From: a virus
Direction: 5' to 3' (one strand)
DNA length: 32,397 nt
IMG/VR virus record: IMGVR_UViG_3300043449_000594
Location: 1 to 32,397 of that record
Part shown: in pieces, positions 1 to 6,552 of the stretch
Layout of the letters: each line of letters begins with the position of its first letter
Position numbering within the stretch: the stretch's first letter is position 1
Position numbers and translations under genes: made by a program
Notes under the pieces: model-generated
The model's input: the letters and a program-made list of their open reading frames with translations, nothing else
Database searches by the model: none
What the model was told of the DNA's origin: nothing

Positions 1-5
1 CGTTG

Positions 6-203
6 ATGCGCCAAAGACCAAACATTTATCGGAGATTTTCCGACCCGTCCGCGCTGACTGATTACGAACAGCGGATCCTAAATCTGCGGCGTCAGGGCAT
101 GGACTGGAAACAGATCGCCGCCGCGATTGGCAACGTAAATCCGAAATCGATCTCGATCCGATACAAAATCATCCAAGAGAAGCTGGCTGCTCAATGCGCA
201 TGA
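6..203 (+). CDS. Small helix-turn-helix protein
   Basis: The 65-residue product has a basic N-terminus and a predicted HTH at residues 17-55 of the sigma-70 region 4 / GerE type: a helix starting LTDYEQRIL, then QGMDWKQIAAAIG, then a recognition helix with many Ser, Ile and Arg residues. It ends IIQEKLAAQCA. The protein at 1550-1735 has the same layout and nearly the same ending (VIKEKLACQ), so the two are paralogues. It probably binds DNA as a small phage regulator; the target is unknown. The frame is open to the window edge (TTG at 3), so the true start could lie upstream. The stop overlaps the next start (ATGA at 200-203), which suggests translational coupling. Confidence 0.6.
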   Translation: MRQRPNIYRRFSDPSALTDYEQRILNLRRQGMDWKQIAAAIGNVNPKSISIRYKIIQEKLAAQCA

Positions 204-475
204 ATAACTACGCATATCTCGCCGCAGGCATCGCGATCGGCGTGGCTGTGGTTTTCTACCAGGTAGACACGCCTCGCGCGGACAGATGCGAGACCTACAA
301 AGTCGCGTCCAAGATTGCGACCGCATATGTCCTCAAGCCGCCGGCGGCGGAGGTCGTCTACAAGGCCTGCCCACAGGTCACGAAGGTTGAGCCTGCGCCA
401 GAGCCGGAGGTCGTCAAGCAAGAAGAGCCGGCGCCGCGTCGTTATCGACATCGGCGTCATCGCGTTAGGAGGTAA
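200..475 (+). CDS. Small single-pass membrane protein
   Basis: Ninety-one residues if it starts at 200, or 93 from the in-frame ATG at 194; the start at 200 overlaps the previous stop as ATGA. A hydrophobic segment (residues about 3-19, YLAAGIAIGVAVVF) forms one transmembrane helix or uncleaved signal anchor. It is followed by a soluble part with two Cys, a Pro/Glu-rich linker (about residues 62-78) and a strongly basic Arg/His tail. The protein is likely anchored in the inner membrane. I do not recognise a family. Its place among early-type genes, far from the lysis cassette, argues against a spanin role. The stop TAA at 473-475 lies in the next gene's Shine-Dalgarno region. Confidence 0.55.
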   Translation: MNNYAYLAAGIAIGVAVVFYQVDTPRADRCETYKVASKIATAYVLKPPAAEVVYKACPQVTKVEPAPEPEVVKQEEPAPRRYRHRRHRVRR

Positions 476-480
476 TGGTG

Positions 481-798
481 ATGGGCTTTTATCAAGACCG
501 AAAGATTGAGGCGCAGAAAGCCCGTATTGCGGAGCTTGAAGTGCTTCTTAGCCAAACCAATGAAGGCTACGCAGAGTGCATCGCAACGCGGGAGGACTAT
601 CGCGCCCGCATCGCGGAACTGGAAAAGATGCTCGCTGTTCATCGTCTGGCGGTTGACGTTGACGCCTTAAAAGCCCGCATCGCGGAACTTAAAGAGGCTA
701 TGCTACGAATTGGTCAACCGGGAAAACAAATCGTTTACTGCCGTGATGGACATGAGGAAACCGTGTTGTTAGCCCGCGCCGCTTTGGAGAAGAAGTGA
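481..798 (+). CDS. Coiled-coil protein with ARIAEL repeats
   Basis: A 105-residue protein made mostly of heptad-like helix. The block ARIAELE/K occurs three times (residues about 14-20, 41-47 and 64-70). AGGAGG at 467-472 sits 8 nt before the ATG at 481 but only 2 nt before the ATG at 475, so 481 is the better start. It is likely an oligomeric coiled coil; no enzymatic motif is visible. The downstream gene shares both the ARIAELE block and, at DNA level, the 16-bp string CCCGCATCGCGGAACT, so the two probably share ancestry or exchange sequence. The stop TGA overlaps the next start (TGATG). Function unknown. Confidence 0.6.
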   Translation: MGFYQDRKIEAQKARIAELEVLLSQTNEGYAECIATREDYRARIAELEKMLAVHRLAVDVDALKARIAELKEAMLRIGQPGKQIVYCRDGHEETVLLARAALEKK

Positions 799-1283
799 TG
801 ACTGACTTCTCCAGCACCTACCCCGACCTCGCGAATGTCGAAGACTGGCTAAACGCCAAGGGCTACACGGGTGAAGCCGGTGCATGTCATCAGGCGATGA
901 GTTTAATCCGTAGCCAAGAGAAGCGTATCGCTGACTTGCGTAAAGAAGCTGACATGATGCACAGCGAATACAAGACAGCCCGCGCCCGCATCGCGGAACT
1001 TGAAGCGGAACTCGCTTGCAGCATTGTGAGCGGGAACGACGCGCACGAACGGGCGCTTGGGTATGTGTATGAGTTAAATGATGCTGCGGAGATGCTGGCG
1101 AACCAAGCGCTGACGCTTAAAGAGTGGCACGAGCGTATTGTGGAACTGAAATCGGCGCTGCGTCCGTTAGCTGACTGCGAAGTGTCGCCACATTACCGTG
1201 ACGAAGAAGTGGTCATATCAGGCTTGAAGATTGGCGACCTCCGCGCCGCCCGCGCCGCTTATAGGGGAGAGAAGGATGGCTGA
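798..1283 (+). CDS. Coiled-coil protein, related to its neighbour
   Basis: A 161-residue protein starting at the ATG at 798, inside the previous stop (TGATG). The N-terminal 35 residues (DLANVEDWLNAKGYTGEAGA) look globular. The rest is mostly charged helix with the repeated ARIAELE block near residue 62 and a variant RIVELKSAL near residue 111. The C-terminus (ALRPLADCEVS...) resembles the end of many small phage proteins with ARIAELE motifs. No catalytic motif is seen. The gene is coupled to its upstream neighbour and overlaps the next gene by 8 nt. It could be an assembly or DNA-metabolism accessory factor, but this cannot be read from the sequence. Confidence 0.6.
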   Translation: MTDFSSTYPDLANVEDWLNAKGYTGEAGACHQAMSLIRSQEKRIADLRKEADMMHSEYKTARARIAELEAELACSIVSGNDAHERALGYVYELNDAAEMLANQALTLKEWHERIVELKSALRPLADCEVSPHYRDEEVVISGLKIGDLRAARAAYRGEKDG

Positions 1284-1545
1284 GACGAAGGAAATGCGTC
1301 GCGCCAGAAACCTCCGCATGCGGGAGAAGATGGCGAAGGATCCAGATTACGCCGCCCAGGTTCGCGCGCGGGTTAAGGCGGCCAAGGATCGATACGAGGC
1401 CAAGCTCAAATCTGACACGCTAGAGGGCGCAGCTCTGAGGGCCAGGCGTCAGGCAGCGCAGGATAAGTTCAAGACGGGGCAGATAATCACAACGCCTCGA
1501 AAGCCTGGTCGGATCGTATCAATGTGCGAGTGGAACGGGTGGTGA
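1276..1545 (+). CDS. Small basic protein of unknown function
   Basis: Eighty-nine residues, rich in Arg, Lys and Ala, with a long amphipathic helix (RARNLRMREKMAKDPDYAAQ) and a short C-terminal tail ending CEWNGW. An in-frame upstream codon at 1231 would give a longer product, but the purine-rich GGGGAGAGAAGG (1264-1275) lies directly before the ATG at 1276, and that start gives only an 8-nt overlap with the previous gene. The charge suggests nucleic-acid binding, but no known domain is recognised. It is part of the same rightward run of short early-type genes. Confidence 0.5.
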   Translation: MAETKEMRRARNLRMREKMAKDPDYAAQVRARVKAAKDRYEAKLKSDTLEGAALRARRQAAQDKFKTGQIITTPRKPGRIVSMCEWNGW

Positions 1546-1549
1546 GAGC

Positions 1550-1735
1550 ATGAGCAGTTTGGTTCGCAATAATTCAAAACCGCCGGTAGAGCAGCTGACG
1601 CCGGTCGAGGCCAAGGTCTGGGAGATGTTCGAGGCCGGCAAGACAGTCGATGAGATTGCGCAGGCGCTGAGCATGAAGGTCGTGTCCGTGCGCCGCCGGA
1701 TGCCTGTGATCAAGGAGAAGCTCGCATGTCAGTAG
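1550..1735 (+). CDS. Small helix-turn-helix protein, paralogue of the first gene
   Basis: A 61-residue protein with an HTH of the sigma-70 region 4 type at residues about 16-55: LTPVEAKVWEMFEAGKTVDEIAQALS, then a recognition helix SVRRRMPVIKEKL. It aligns without gaps to the C-terminal half of the protein at 6-203. Likely a small DNA-binding regulator. The gene begins 4 nt after the previous stop. Its last codons contain the next gene's Shine-Dalgarno (AAGGAG at 1712-1717), and its stop lies inside the next gene. Confidence 0.6.
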   Translation: MSSLVRNNSKPPVEQLTPVEAKVWEMFEAGKTVDEIAQALSMKVVSVRRRMPVIKEKLACQ

Positions 1736-1986
1736 GAGACATGGTCAACAACCCGCCGCACTACACCGGCCATCCCTCAACTGTTGAGTGCATCCAGATC
1801 ACCGAGCATATGGGGTTCTGCCTGGGCAACGCGGTCAAATACATTTGGCGGGCGGATCTCAAGGGAGACGCCATTTCTGATCTAGAGAAGGCAAAATGGT
1901 ACATCAGCCGCGAGATCCACCGGCGCCGGCTAATACAATCGTCTCAGGCCGGTCATGCCGAGAAAAATGATCCCGTTCGCTTGTAG
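1726..1986 (+). CDS. DUF3310 family protein
   Basis: An 86-residue protein. Residues 7-66 match the DUF3310 (phage nucleotide-kinase-like, SaV-like) pattern: NNPPHYTG, then VECIQITEHMGF, then GNAVKYIWRADLKG, then DLEKAKWYISREI. The family is common in phage early regions. Its biochemical role is not settled, although a nucleotide-metabolism link has been proposed. AAGGAG lies about 8 nt before the ATG at 1726; an alternative ATG at 1741 also has TAGGAG in front, so the first five residues are uncertain. The last ~18 residues overlap, tail to tail, the leftward repressor gene (1930-2151), and they lie beyond the conserved domain. Confidence 0.8.
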   Translation: MSVGDMVNNPPHYTGHPSTVECIQITEHMGFCLGNAVKYIWRADLKGDAISDLEKAKWYISREIHRRRLIQSSQAGHAEKNDPVRL

Positions 1987-2151
1987 CGTCTCTTGGATGA
2001 GCTGGATGGTGTCGTCAGAGATCGGCACCTCTCGCTCGCTCTCGGCGCGCTTGAGCGTGGCGATGGATATGCCGGCAAGCTCGGCCAGCTCCTCCTGCTT
2101 CATAACGAGGAGATGCCTGGCGGCTCTGATTTGTGCTGGTGTAATCGACAT
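1930..2151 (-). CDS. XRE (Cro/C1-type) HTH repressor
   Basis: A 73-residue protein with a canonical XRE HTH at residues 4-58: ITPAQIRAARHLLVMKQEELAELAGISIATLKRAE, then an IQETLQANGIIFL strand-helix end. This compact form, with a C-terminal IIFL segment, is common among alphaproteobacterial phages. A GAAGG Shine-Dalgarno lies about 5 nt before the start. It is the only leftward gene in the left part and faces the promoter at 2199-2227, where the palindrome TGATAC-N4-GTATCA would suit a dimer. A half-site (GTATCA at 2160-2165) sits in its own leader, so autoregulation is likely. A near copy of the palindrome lies before xis/int (31496-31511). It overlaps the DUF3310 gene by 57 nt, tail to tail. 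Confidence 0.8.
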   Translation of the reverse strand: MSITPAQIRAARHLLVMKQEELAELAGISIATLKRAESEREVPISDDTIQLIQETLQANGIIFLGMTGLRRLY

Positions 2152-2198
2152 GCGACCTTCGTATCAGACCGAATATTGATTGGCAATGAATAAGCCTG

Positions 2199-2234
2199 TT
2201 GACGGCTCTTTTGATTGCTGATACCTAAGTATCA
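2199..2234 (+). promoter_or_regulatory. Promoter with overlapping 16-bp operator
   Basis: TTGACG (2199-2204) and TACCTA (2222-2227) are 17 nt apart and could serve as -35 and -10 boxes for the rightward gene at 2253. The -10 region is inside a perfect inverted repeat, TGATAC-CTAA-GTATCA (2219-2234). A repressor bound there would block the promoter. The adjacent leftward XRE gene is the obvious candidate. The -10 box is weak, so the promoter call is less certain than the palindrome. Confidence 0.6.
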
Positions 2235-2252
2235 CCAACAGAGGAGATGGTC

Positions 2253-2594
2253 ATGCAAGTTCTTACCCACACATTTGTTCAAACCAGCATCGAACAATGC
2301 TCAGCTGGTCAATATTACTGGACGCGCGAGGAAGGCACTGTTGACGTCATCATCAACGGCAAGCTGATCACGGTGGAGGCTTCGCGCACGGAAGCTCTAT
2401 GGGCGCGCCCGACAGTATTTCTGCGCGGCTTTATTGGCCGTTACCGCACCAGCATGAAAAATTGGCGCGCGACGGTGACGGCTGACGCCGATGGCCGTGT
2501 CTCTGGCTGGTTTGGCCGCGACGATCGCTCTGGCCGCTACAACAAGCTGGCCGGAATTTCCTATGCTCCAGACCTATACAAGGCGGCGGCTTAA
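2253..2594 (+). CDS. Uncharacterised phage protein downstream of the operator
   Basis: A 113-residue protein of unrecognised family. It has a mixed alpha/beta look, with a strand-rich start (TVDVIINGKLITVEA), several Trp and Arg residues, and a basic middle (RYRTSMKNWRATVTA). GAGGAG (2241-2246) is 6 nt before the ATG at 2253 but abuts the ATG at 2247, so 2253 is preferred. It is the first gene after the operator-controlled promoter and is followed by a terminator-like hairpin, so it may be a single-gene unit responding to the XRE repressor. No HTH is visible, so a Cro-like role is not supported. Confidence 0.6.
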   Translation: MQVLTHTFVQTSIEQCSAGQYYWTREEGTVDVIINGKLITVEASRTEALWARPTVFLRGFIGRYRTSMKNWRATVTADADGRVSGWFGRDDRSGRYNKLAGISYAPDLYKAAA

Positions 2595-2598
2595 CGGG

Positions 2599-2620
2599 AG
2601 GGGCTACGGCCCCTCTATTT
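2599..2620 (+). terminator. Terminator-like hairpin
   Basis: A perfect 7-bp stem, GAGGGGC-TACG-GCCCCTC (2599-2616), followed by TATTTC. The U-tract is weak, so termination may be partial. It lies 5 nt after the stop of the 2253-2594 gene. Confidence 0.5.
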
Positions 2621-2651
2621 CAACCCGTTTTCAAGTTTACGGAGAGAACCC

Positions 2652-2900
2652 ATGAAATACGCAATCATCCCCATGCTGCTCCTGGCGACGCCTGCCGCAG
2701 CTCAGACCTCTCAATTCTACGGCGCTGATGGCGAATACCTCGGCAACATGCAGCCGGCTGGGCAGAACAATTTCATCTATGGCCGCGACGGCGACTACAT
2801 CGGCTCGACGGCTCCGGCTGGGCAGAACACGCTAATCTATGACGGCCAGGGCAATTACGTTGGCTCGGTTATTAACAGCGGGCCGCGCTCGCGTAATTGA
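2652..2900 (+). CDS. Secreted small protein with three Tyr/Asp/Gly repeats
   Basis: Eighty-two residues. The first ~18 (MKYAIIPMLLLATPAAA|Q) form a Sec signal peptide with an AAA-Q cleavage site. The mature part is three tandem repeats of about 20 residues of the form (F/L)IYG-x-DG-x-Y(I/V/L)G-S-x-x-AGQN. GGAGAG lies about 6 nt upstream of the ATG. Small exported repeat proteins like this are found in proteobacteria and their prophages, and this one could be a lysogenic-conversion (moron) gene altering the cell envelope. That is inference from export and position. It is bounded by the hairpin at 2599 and the terminator at 2972, so it may be an independent unit. Confidence 0.65.
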   Translation: MKYAIIPMLLLATPAAAQTSQFYGADGEYLGNMQPAGQNNFIYGRDGDYIGSTAPAGQNTLIYDGQGNYVGSVINSGPRSRN

Positions 2901-2932
2901 CGGCGACCGGGCTAAATGAGAGATTATGAGAG

Positions 2933-2950
2933 ACGGCGCACTAGCGCCGT
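2933..2950. repeat. Inverted repeat hairpin
   Basis: Perfect 7-bp inverted repeat ACGGCGC-ACTA-GCGCCGT in the gap after the secreted-protein gene. No T-run follows, so it is either an mRNA 3' hairpin or a protein-binding site. Confidence 0.5.
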
Positions 2951-2971
2951 AAGCGTTACCCAGATTTGCGT

Positions 2972-3005
2972 GGCCGGTGGATCAATCCCATCGGCCTTTT
3001 TCTTT
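2972..3005 (+). terminator. Rho-independent terminator ending the left module
   Basis: GGCCGGTGG (2972-2980) pairs with CCATCGGCC (2988-2996): 9 bp with one G-U, loop of 7 nt, followed directly by TTTTTCTTT. It separates the early or accessory left block from the late packaging genes. The remaining bases to 3124 show no gene or motif I can support. Confidence 0.85.
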
Positions 3006-3124
3006 GCGCGCATGCATCGATGTCCTGCCACAAAGGTAGCAGCATCCAGATGCCCGGCAGACGCAATCAAGCATCCATCTGACCCCAATACTGCGGCCTC
3101 GTTTGCACGCCTCTCTCCGGGCGT

Positions 3125-3775
3125 ATGACCTCGGCAGATGGGGCCGCAACCAACCAGATAGAACGGCAACAACGCATGACTGAGCCAGCAAAGAAGCTGA
3201 GCCGGACAGAGCGACTGCTGAACACGCGCCAGGCTGAGAAGCCGGTAGCAAAGCAGGCGCAAAGCCCCGGAAAGCCTGGGAAGACAGGCAGTCAAAAATC
3301 TGCGGCGCCTGAACAGTCTGCTAACCAACCTGTAGAGAAGAAGATAGGCAGACCATCAGGCTACTCAGAGGAGAGAGCCAGAGAGATCTGCGAGAGGATC
3401 TCAGCCGGCGCGCACCTGAACAAGCTCGTCGAAGAAGGCATCGTGCCAAGCCTCGCAGCTTATGCGAGATGGACGAGGGACAACGAAGCCTTTCGAGAAG
3501 CAGTCGCGCGCGCCCAGGAAGATCGAGCTGAACTCTGGGCTGACCAGCTTATCGAAATCGCCGACACCGACGAGGACGCCAACCGCGCTCGTGTGCGCAT
3601 AGATGCGCGCTGGAAGGTCATAGGAAGCCTGCTGTATCGCCGTTACGGGGTGAAGCAGAGCATAGACATCAATCAGAACGTCAATGTCGCTGTGGCCCAC
3701 GCTGATGCGTTGCTGCGCCTTGCAGGCCAGGCCAAGCAGATAGAGACGACCTACAAAGACGTCACGCCAACGTAG
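3125..3775 (+). CDS. terS: Terminase small subunit (Sf6-like)
   Basis: 216 residues from 3125, or 199 from the in-frame ATG at 3176; neither start has a strong Shine-Dalgarno. Residues 1-75 are Lys/Gln/Pro-rich and disordered. From about residue 76 the family pattern is clear: IGRPSGYSEERAREICERISAG begins an N-terminal HTH-like DNA-binding domain, with SLAAYARWTRDNEAFREAVARAQEDRAE as its second half. A central helical oligomerisation part (WADQLIEIADTDEDANRARVRIDARWKVI) follows, then a C-terminal tail. The protein recognises phage DNA at the packaging site and loads the large subunit. An ART-like gene separates it from terL. Confidence 0.85.
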   Translation: MTSADGAATNQIERQQRMTEPAKKLSRTERLLNTRQAEKPVAKQAQSPGKPGKTGSQKSAAPEQSANQPVEKKIGRPSGYSEERAREICERISAGAHLNKLVEEGIVPSLAAYARWTRDNEAFREAVARAQEDRAELWADQLIEIADTDEDANRARVRIDARWKVIGSLLYRRYGVKQSIDINQNVNVAVAHADALLRLAGQAKQIETTYKDVTPT

Positions 3776-4124
3776 CACAGCATCCTAACCTGTATTGCGT
3801 ATGGCTAGACATGCATGCAGATCAATGCGTTGCTGCATGGTTGATGTGTGTATGTGTGGAGATATGTGGGAGATCGGCGCTCCAGGGCGCGAGGGGGTGG
3901 CCGCGGCCCCCCTGGGGGCTGACCACCGGCGGCCCGGCCCTGACACAGCACCCTCTCTTGCTGTTCTCAAAAATCCCTCTGCCTATTCTCAAAAATCTCC
4001 CCAAAAAAATACAAAAAATTTGGACGAAAATAGCCCAAAACCCGGCATTTCATCCAAGTTTTGTGAAATCGAGCCGTTTGTACTGCAAACGATGTGGCTC
4101 CGTTAGATAGTCGAGATCTGCTCT
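3776..4124. other. Noncoding region beside terS with GC-rich hairpins then A-rich DNA
   Basis: No supported gene in 349 nt; the open frames here are short, basic and in low-complexity sequence. 3780-3870 is GT-rich with CATGCATGCAG and CTGCATGG segments. 3893-3927 holds strong GC hairpins: GGGGG-T-GGCC against GGCC-CCCCC, an alternative CCCCCC-T-GGGGG, and an outer GGTGG/CCACC. 3960-4080 changes abruptly to A-rich DNA with two copies of TTCTCAAAAATC. A regulatory or packaging (pac) region is possible because terS is adjacent; this is inference. Confidence 0.5.
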
Positions 4125-5144
4125 ATGGACGCATCTGCCTTTGTTCGCGGCTTGCTGGATGACCAGGAAGACCCGCAGCTTGCGTCGTATGATCCGCAGG
4201 GCGGCTGGAATACTGCGAAGCAAGCAGGCTCTCTGCTGGCGTCTATGACGACGCCTGGCGCTGTTGCGGATGCGGCTGGTTATCTTGGCGGCCCCTCTGT
4301 TCGCGAGAATGTCGGCGCGGGAAACTATGGGGATGCGGCGCTCCAGGCGCTGGGCCTAATCCCTGGCGCTGGTTTGCTCGGCAAAGCTGCTGTTGGCGCA
4401 AAAATGGCTATTGTCCCGGCTTTGGCGGCGAAGGGGCTGAAGGTTGAAAAGGCTTTGCCAAAGACCGAAATGTTTGCGCGAGCTGTCGAGAATACTCCTG
4501 GCGCGCGAATTGAGGATGGCTCGCTTGTTATGCCGGTTGCTCGCCGTCAGATGAGCGTGCAGCATAATCAACCGTCTGTTCGTGGCGGTGTATTCTATTT
4601 GCCGGAAGGCGACAAAAGATTGTCGTATTACAACGGCACTGGATACTACGGCGGCCAAGACAAGATTGCTGGCGAGACAGCGTTTAATAATCCGCTGTTC
4701 GTAAAAGGCGCGACAGGCGGCAAGGCGCCTGAAGCAGCTTTCGCGACATTGAGCGGCAAAGACGCAATGAAAAAATTAGACCGCGATGTGTTTTCTGCGG
4801 TCAATGAGCGCCATTGGATGTCTCGGCAAGACCCCGACATTTATCGCGAGCGTGTTGGAAATCTGCTTGCTGATTACGGTGCAGATCCTGACATTGCAGA
4901 TTATCTGATCCGCAACAGCTCTCAGGGTAATCAGCTCCGGTATGCGTTGCAGGAAAATATCATAGGGAATGCTGTTAGGAACGCAGGGCATGATGCAGTT
5001 TTAGGTTATAGCCTGAAGCGTAGCAAACGTCCTGGTGGCGATCCGTTTTTATCCGAGATCTTTGACGTTCGCGAAAGCCATTACCCTGGCAAAAACGGCG
5101 AATATCAAATCTGGGACAATTACAAGCCCGCTTCGCTTCTGTAA
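4125..5144 (+). CDS. Putative ADP-ribosyltransferase-like phage protein
   Basis: A 339-residue protein between terS and terL. The N-terminal third (residues 28-105) is small and hydrophobic (TTPGAVADAAGYLGG, LIPGAGLLGKAAVG), typical of linkers before toxin-like domains in phage polyvalent proteins. The C-terminal two thirds resemble phage ART/ADPRT-like domains: a GGVFYLPEGDKRLSYYNG stretch, AFNNPLFVKG (the family's xNPLxV strand), AGHDAVLGYS, and a final EYQIWDNYKPASLL like the usual EYVVFDPxQIKS ending. A classic R-S-E catalytic set cannot be assigned with certainty. If correct, it could be packaged and modify host proteins on entry. The stop overlaps the terL start (TAATG), so it is co-translated with packaging genes. 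Confidence 0.45.
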   Translation: MDASAFVRGLLDDQEDPQLASYDPQGGWNTAKQAGSLLASMTTPGAVADAAGYLGGPSVRENVGAGNYGDAALQALGLIPGAGLLGKAAVGAKMAIVPALAAKGLKVEKALPKTEMFARAVENTPGARIEDGSLVMPVARRQMSVQHNQPSVRGGVFYLPEGDKRLSYYNGTGYYGGQDKIAGETAFNNPLFVKGATGGKAPEAAFATLSGKDAMKKLDRDVFSAVNERHWMSRQDPDIYRERVGNLLADYGADPDIADYLIRNSSQGNQLRYALQENIIGNAVRNAGHDAVLGYSLKRSKRPGGDPFLSEIFDVRESHYPGKNGEYQIWDNYKPASLL

Positions 5145-6541
5145 TGTCGCAACCTGATCTCGCCGCCGCGCTCGACATCTTCATCGCGGCGTATCGCGAC
5201 GAGCCGGTCAAATTTGTCAGGAACGTCCTGGGCGCCGAGCCTATGCCCTGGCAAGAGCAGTTCCTGATGCATGTCGCAAAGGGCGAGCGTCGGATCTCGG
5301 TGAGAGCCGGTCACGGTGTGGGGAAATCCACCGCCTGCGCCTGGTTGTTGATCTGGTTTATGACGACCAGAATGCCGCAAAAGAGCGTCTGCACGGCGCC
5401 GACTGCGGGCCAGCTGTATGACGCGCTGTTCGCCGAGGTTAAGCACTGGGTGAATAAGCTGCCGGAGCCGTTGCGCGAAAGCCTCGACGTCTTCTCCGAT
5501 CGCATAGTTCAAAAGGGCGCGCCGGAAAGCTCGTTTATCACGGCGAGAACAAGTTCTGCTGAGAGACCAGAGGCGCTAGCGGGCGTCCATAGCGAGCATG
5601 TCCTGCTGATATGCGACGAGGCGTCAGCTATCCCGGAAGCGGTGTTTGAGAGCGCCGCGGGATCTATGTCGGGTCACAGCGCGACGACGATCCTGATCGG
5701 CAACCCGACGCGAAACACTGGGCTATTTTTTAGAACGCACCACCAGCTCAAGGGCGACTGGAAAACGATGCATGTCTCATGCGTCGATATTCCGTTGGTG
5801 AGTTCAGACTTCGTTGAGCAGATCAAAAGCACATATGGCGAGAACTCGAATGCGTTCCGTGTTCGCGTTCTTGGTGAGTTTGCTCTACGCGACGATGATA
5901 GCCTTATTGCAGCTGATCTTGTGGACAGCGCTATGTCGCGAGACGTTGCGCTCGACCCGCAAGCGGATCTCATCTTTGGCTGCGACATTGCGCGTTACGG
6001 ATCGGATAGATCGGTAATTTGCAAACGACGCGGTAACGTCGTCATCGAGATGCGCCATTGGTCTGGCGAGGATCTGATGGGAACGGTGGGGCGGATTGTC
6101 CATGAAGCGAATATGGACAAGCCCGCTGAGATTTGCGTGGACAGCATTGGCCTTGGCGGCGGTGTCGCCGATCGTCTGCGCGAATTGGGTTTTAATGTTC
6201 GCGATGTCAACGTCTCCGAGAGCAATGCGCTCAATCAGCAGGCGTATCGACTGAGGGACGAACTCTGGATTGCAGCTAAAGATTGGCTGGAGACCAGAGC
6301 GGTTAAACTGCCAAAGGATGATGATCTTCGCGCTGAGCTAATCGCGCCGAGTTATGCATTCGCCTCGAACGGCAAGATCAAGGTCGAGAGTAAATCTGAA
6401 TTGAAGAAACGCGGCATGCGCTCGCCGGATTTGGCCGACGCGCTGTGTCTTACGTTTGCTGGTCAAGGCGCCTTGGTTGGTGGCCGATCGATGAAATGGA
6501 TCACCGGCAAGCCTCTGCAGCGTCGCGTCTCTATTTGCTAG
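5144..6541 (+). CDS. terL: Terminase large subunit
   Basis: A 465-residue packaging motor ATPase and nuclease. ATPase domain: adenine-site Q in PWQEQF (residues 35-40), Walker A RAGHGVGKST (54-63), Walker B VLLICDEA (153-160), and coupling motif ILIGNPT (183-189). RNase H-fold nuclease: Asp281 in FGCDIARYGSDRS, Asp333 in CVDSIGLGGG, and Asp429/Asp432 in SPDLADAL. Length and domain order are normal for the family. The protein binds the portal, drives DNA into the procapsid and cuts the concatemer. The start ATG lies within the upstream stop (TAATG). The portal follows after 11 nt. Confidence 0.95.
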   Translation: MSQPDLAAALDIFIAAYRDEPVKFVRNVLGAEPMPWQEQFLMHVAKGERRISVRAGHGVGKSTACAWLLIWFMTTRMPQKSVCTAPTAGQLYDALFAEVKHWVNKLPEPLRESLDVFSDRIVQKGAPESSFITARTSSAERPEALAGVHSEHVLLICDEASAIPEAVFESAAGSMSGHSATTILIGNPTRNTGLFFRTHHQLKGDWKTMHVSCVDIPLVSSDFVEQIKSTYGENSNAFRVRVLGEFALRDDDSLIAADLVDSAMSRDVALDPQADLIFGCDIARYGSDRSVICKRRGNVVIEMRHWSGEDLMGTVGRIVHEANMDKPAEICVDSIGLGGGVADRLRELGFNVRDVNVSESNALNQQAYRLRDELWIAAKDWLETRAVKLPKDDDLRAELIAPSYAFASNGKIKVESKSELKKRGMRSPDLADALCLTFAGQGALVGGRSMKWITGKPLQRRVSIC

Positions 6542-6552
6542 GAAAGATCTGA

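Noticed and set aside
3795-4110. Overlapping open frames of about 100 codons in two frames between terS and the ART-like gene
   Set aside because: No ribosome-binding site, low-complexity basic or Pro/Gly-rich translations, and they cross hairpins and A-rich repeats.
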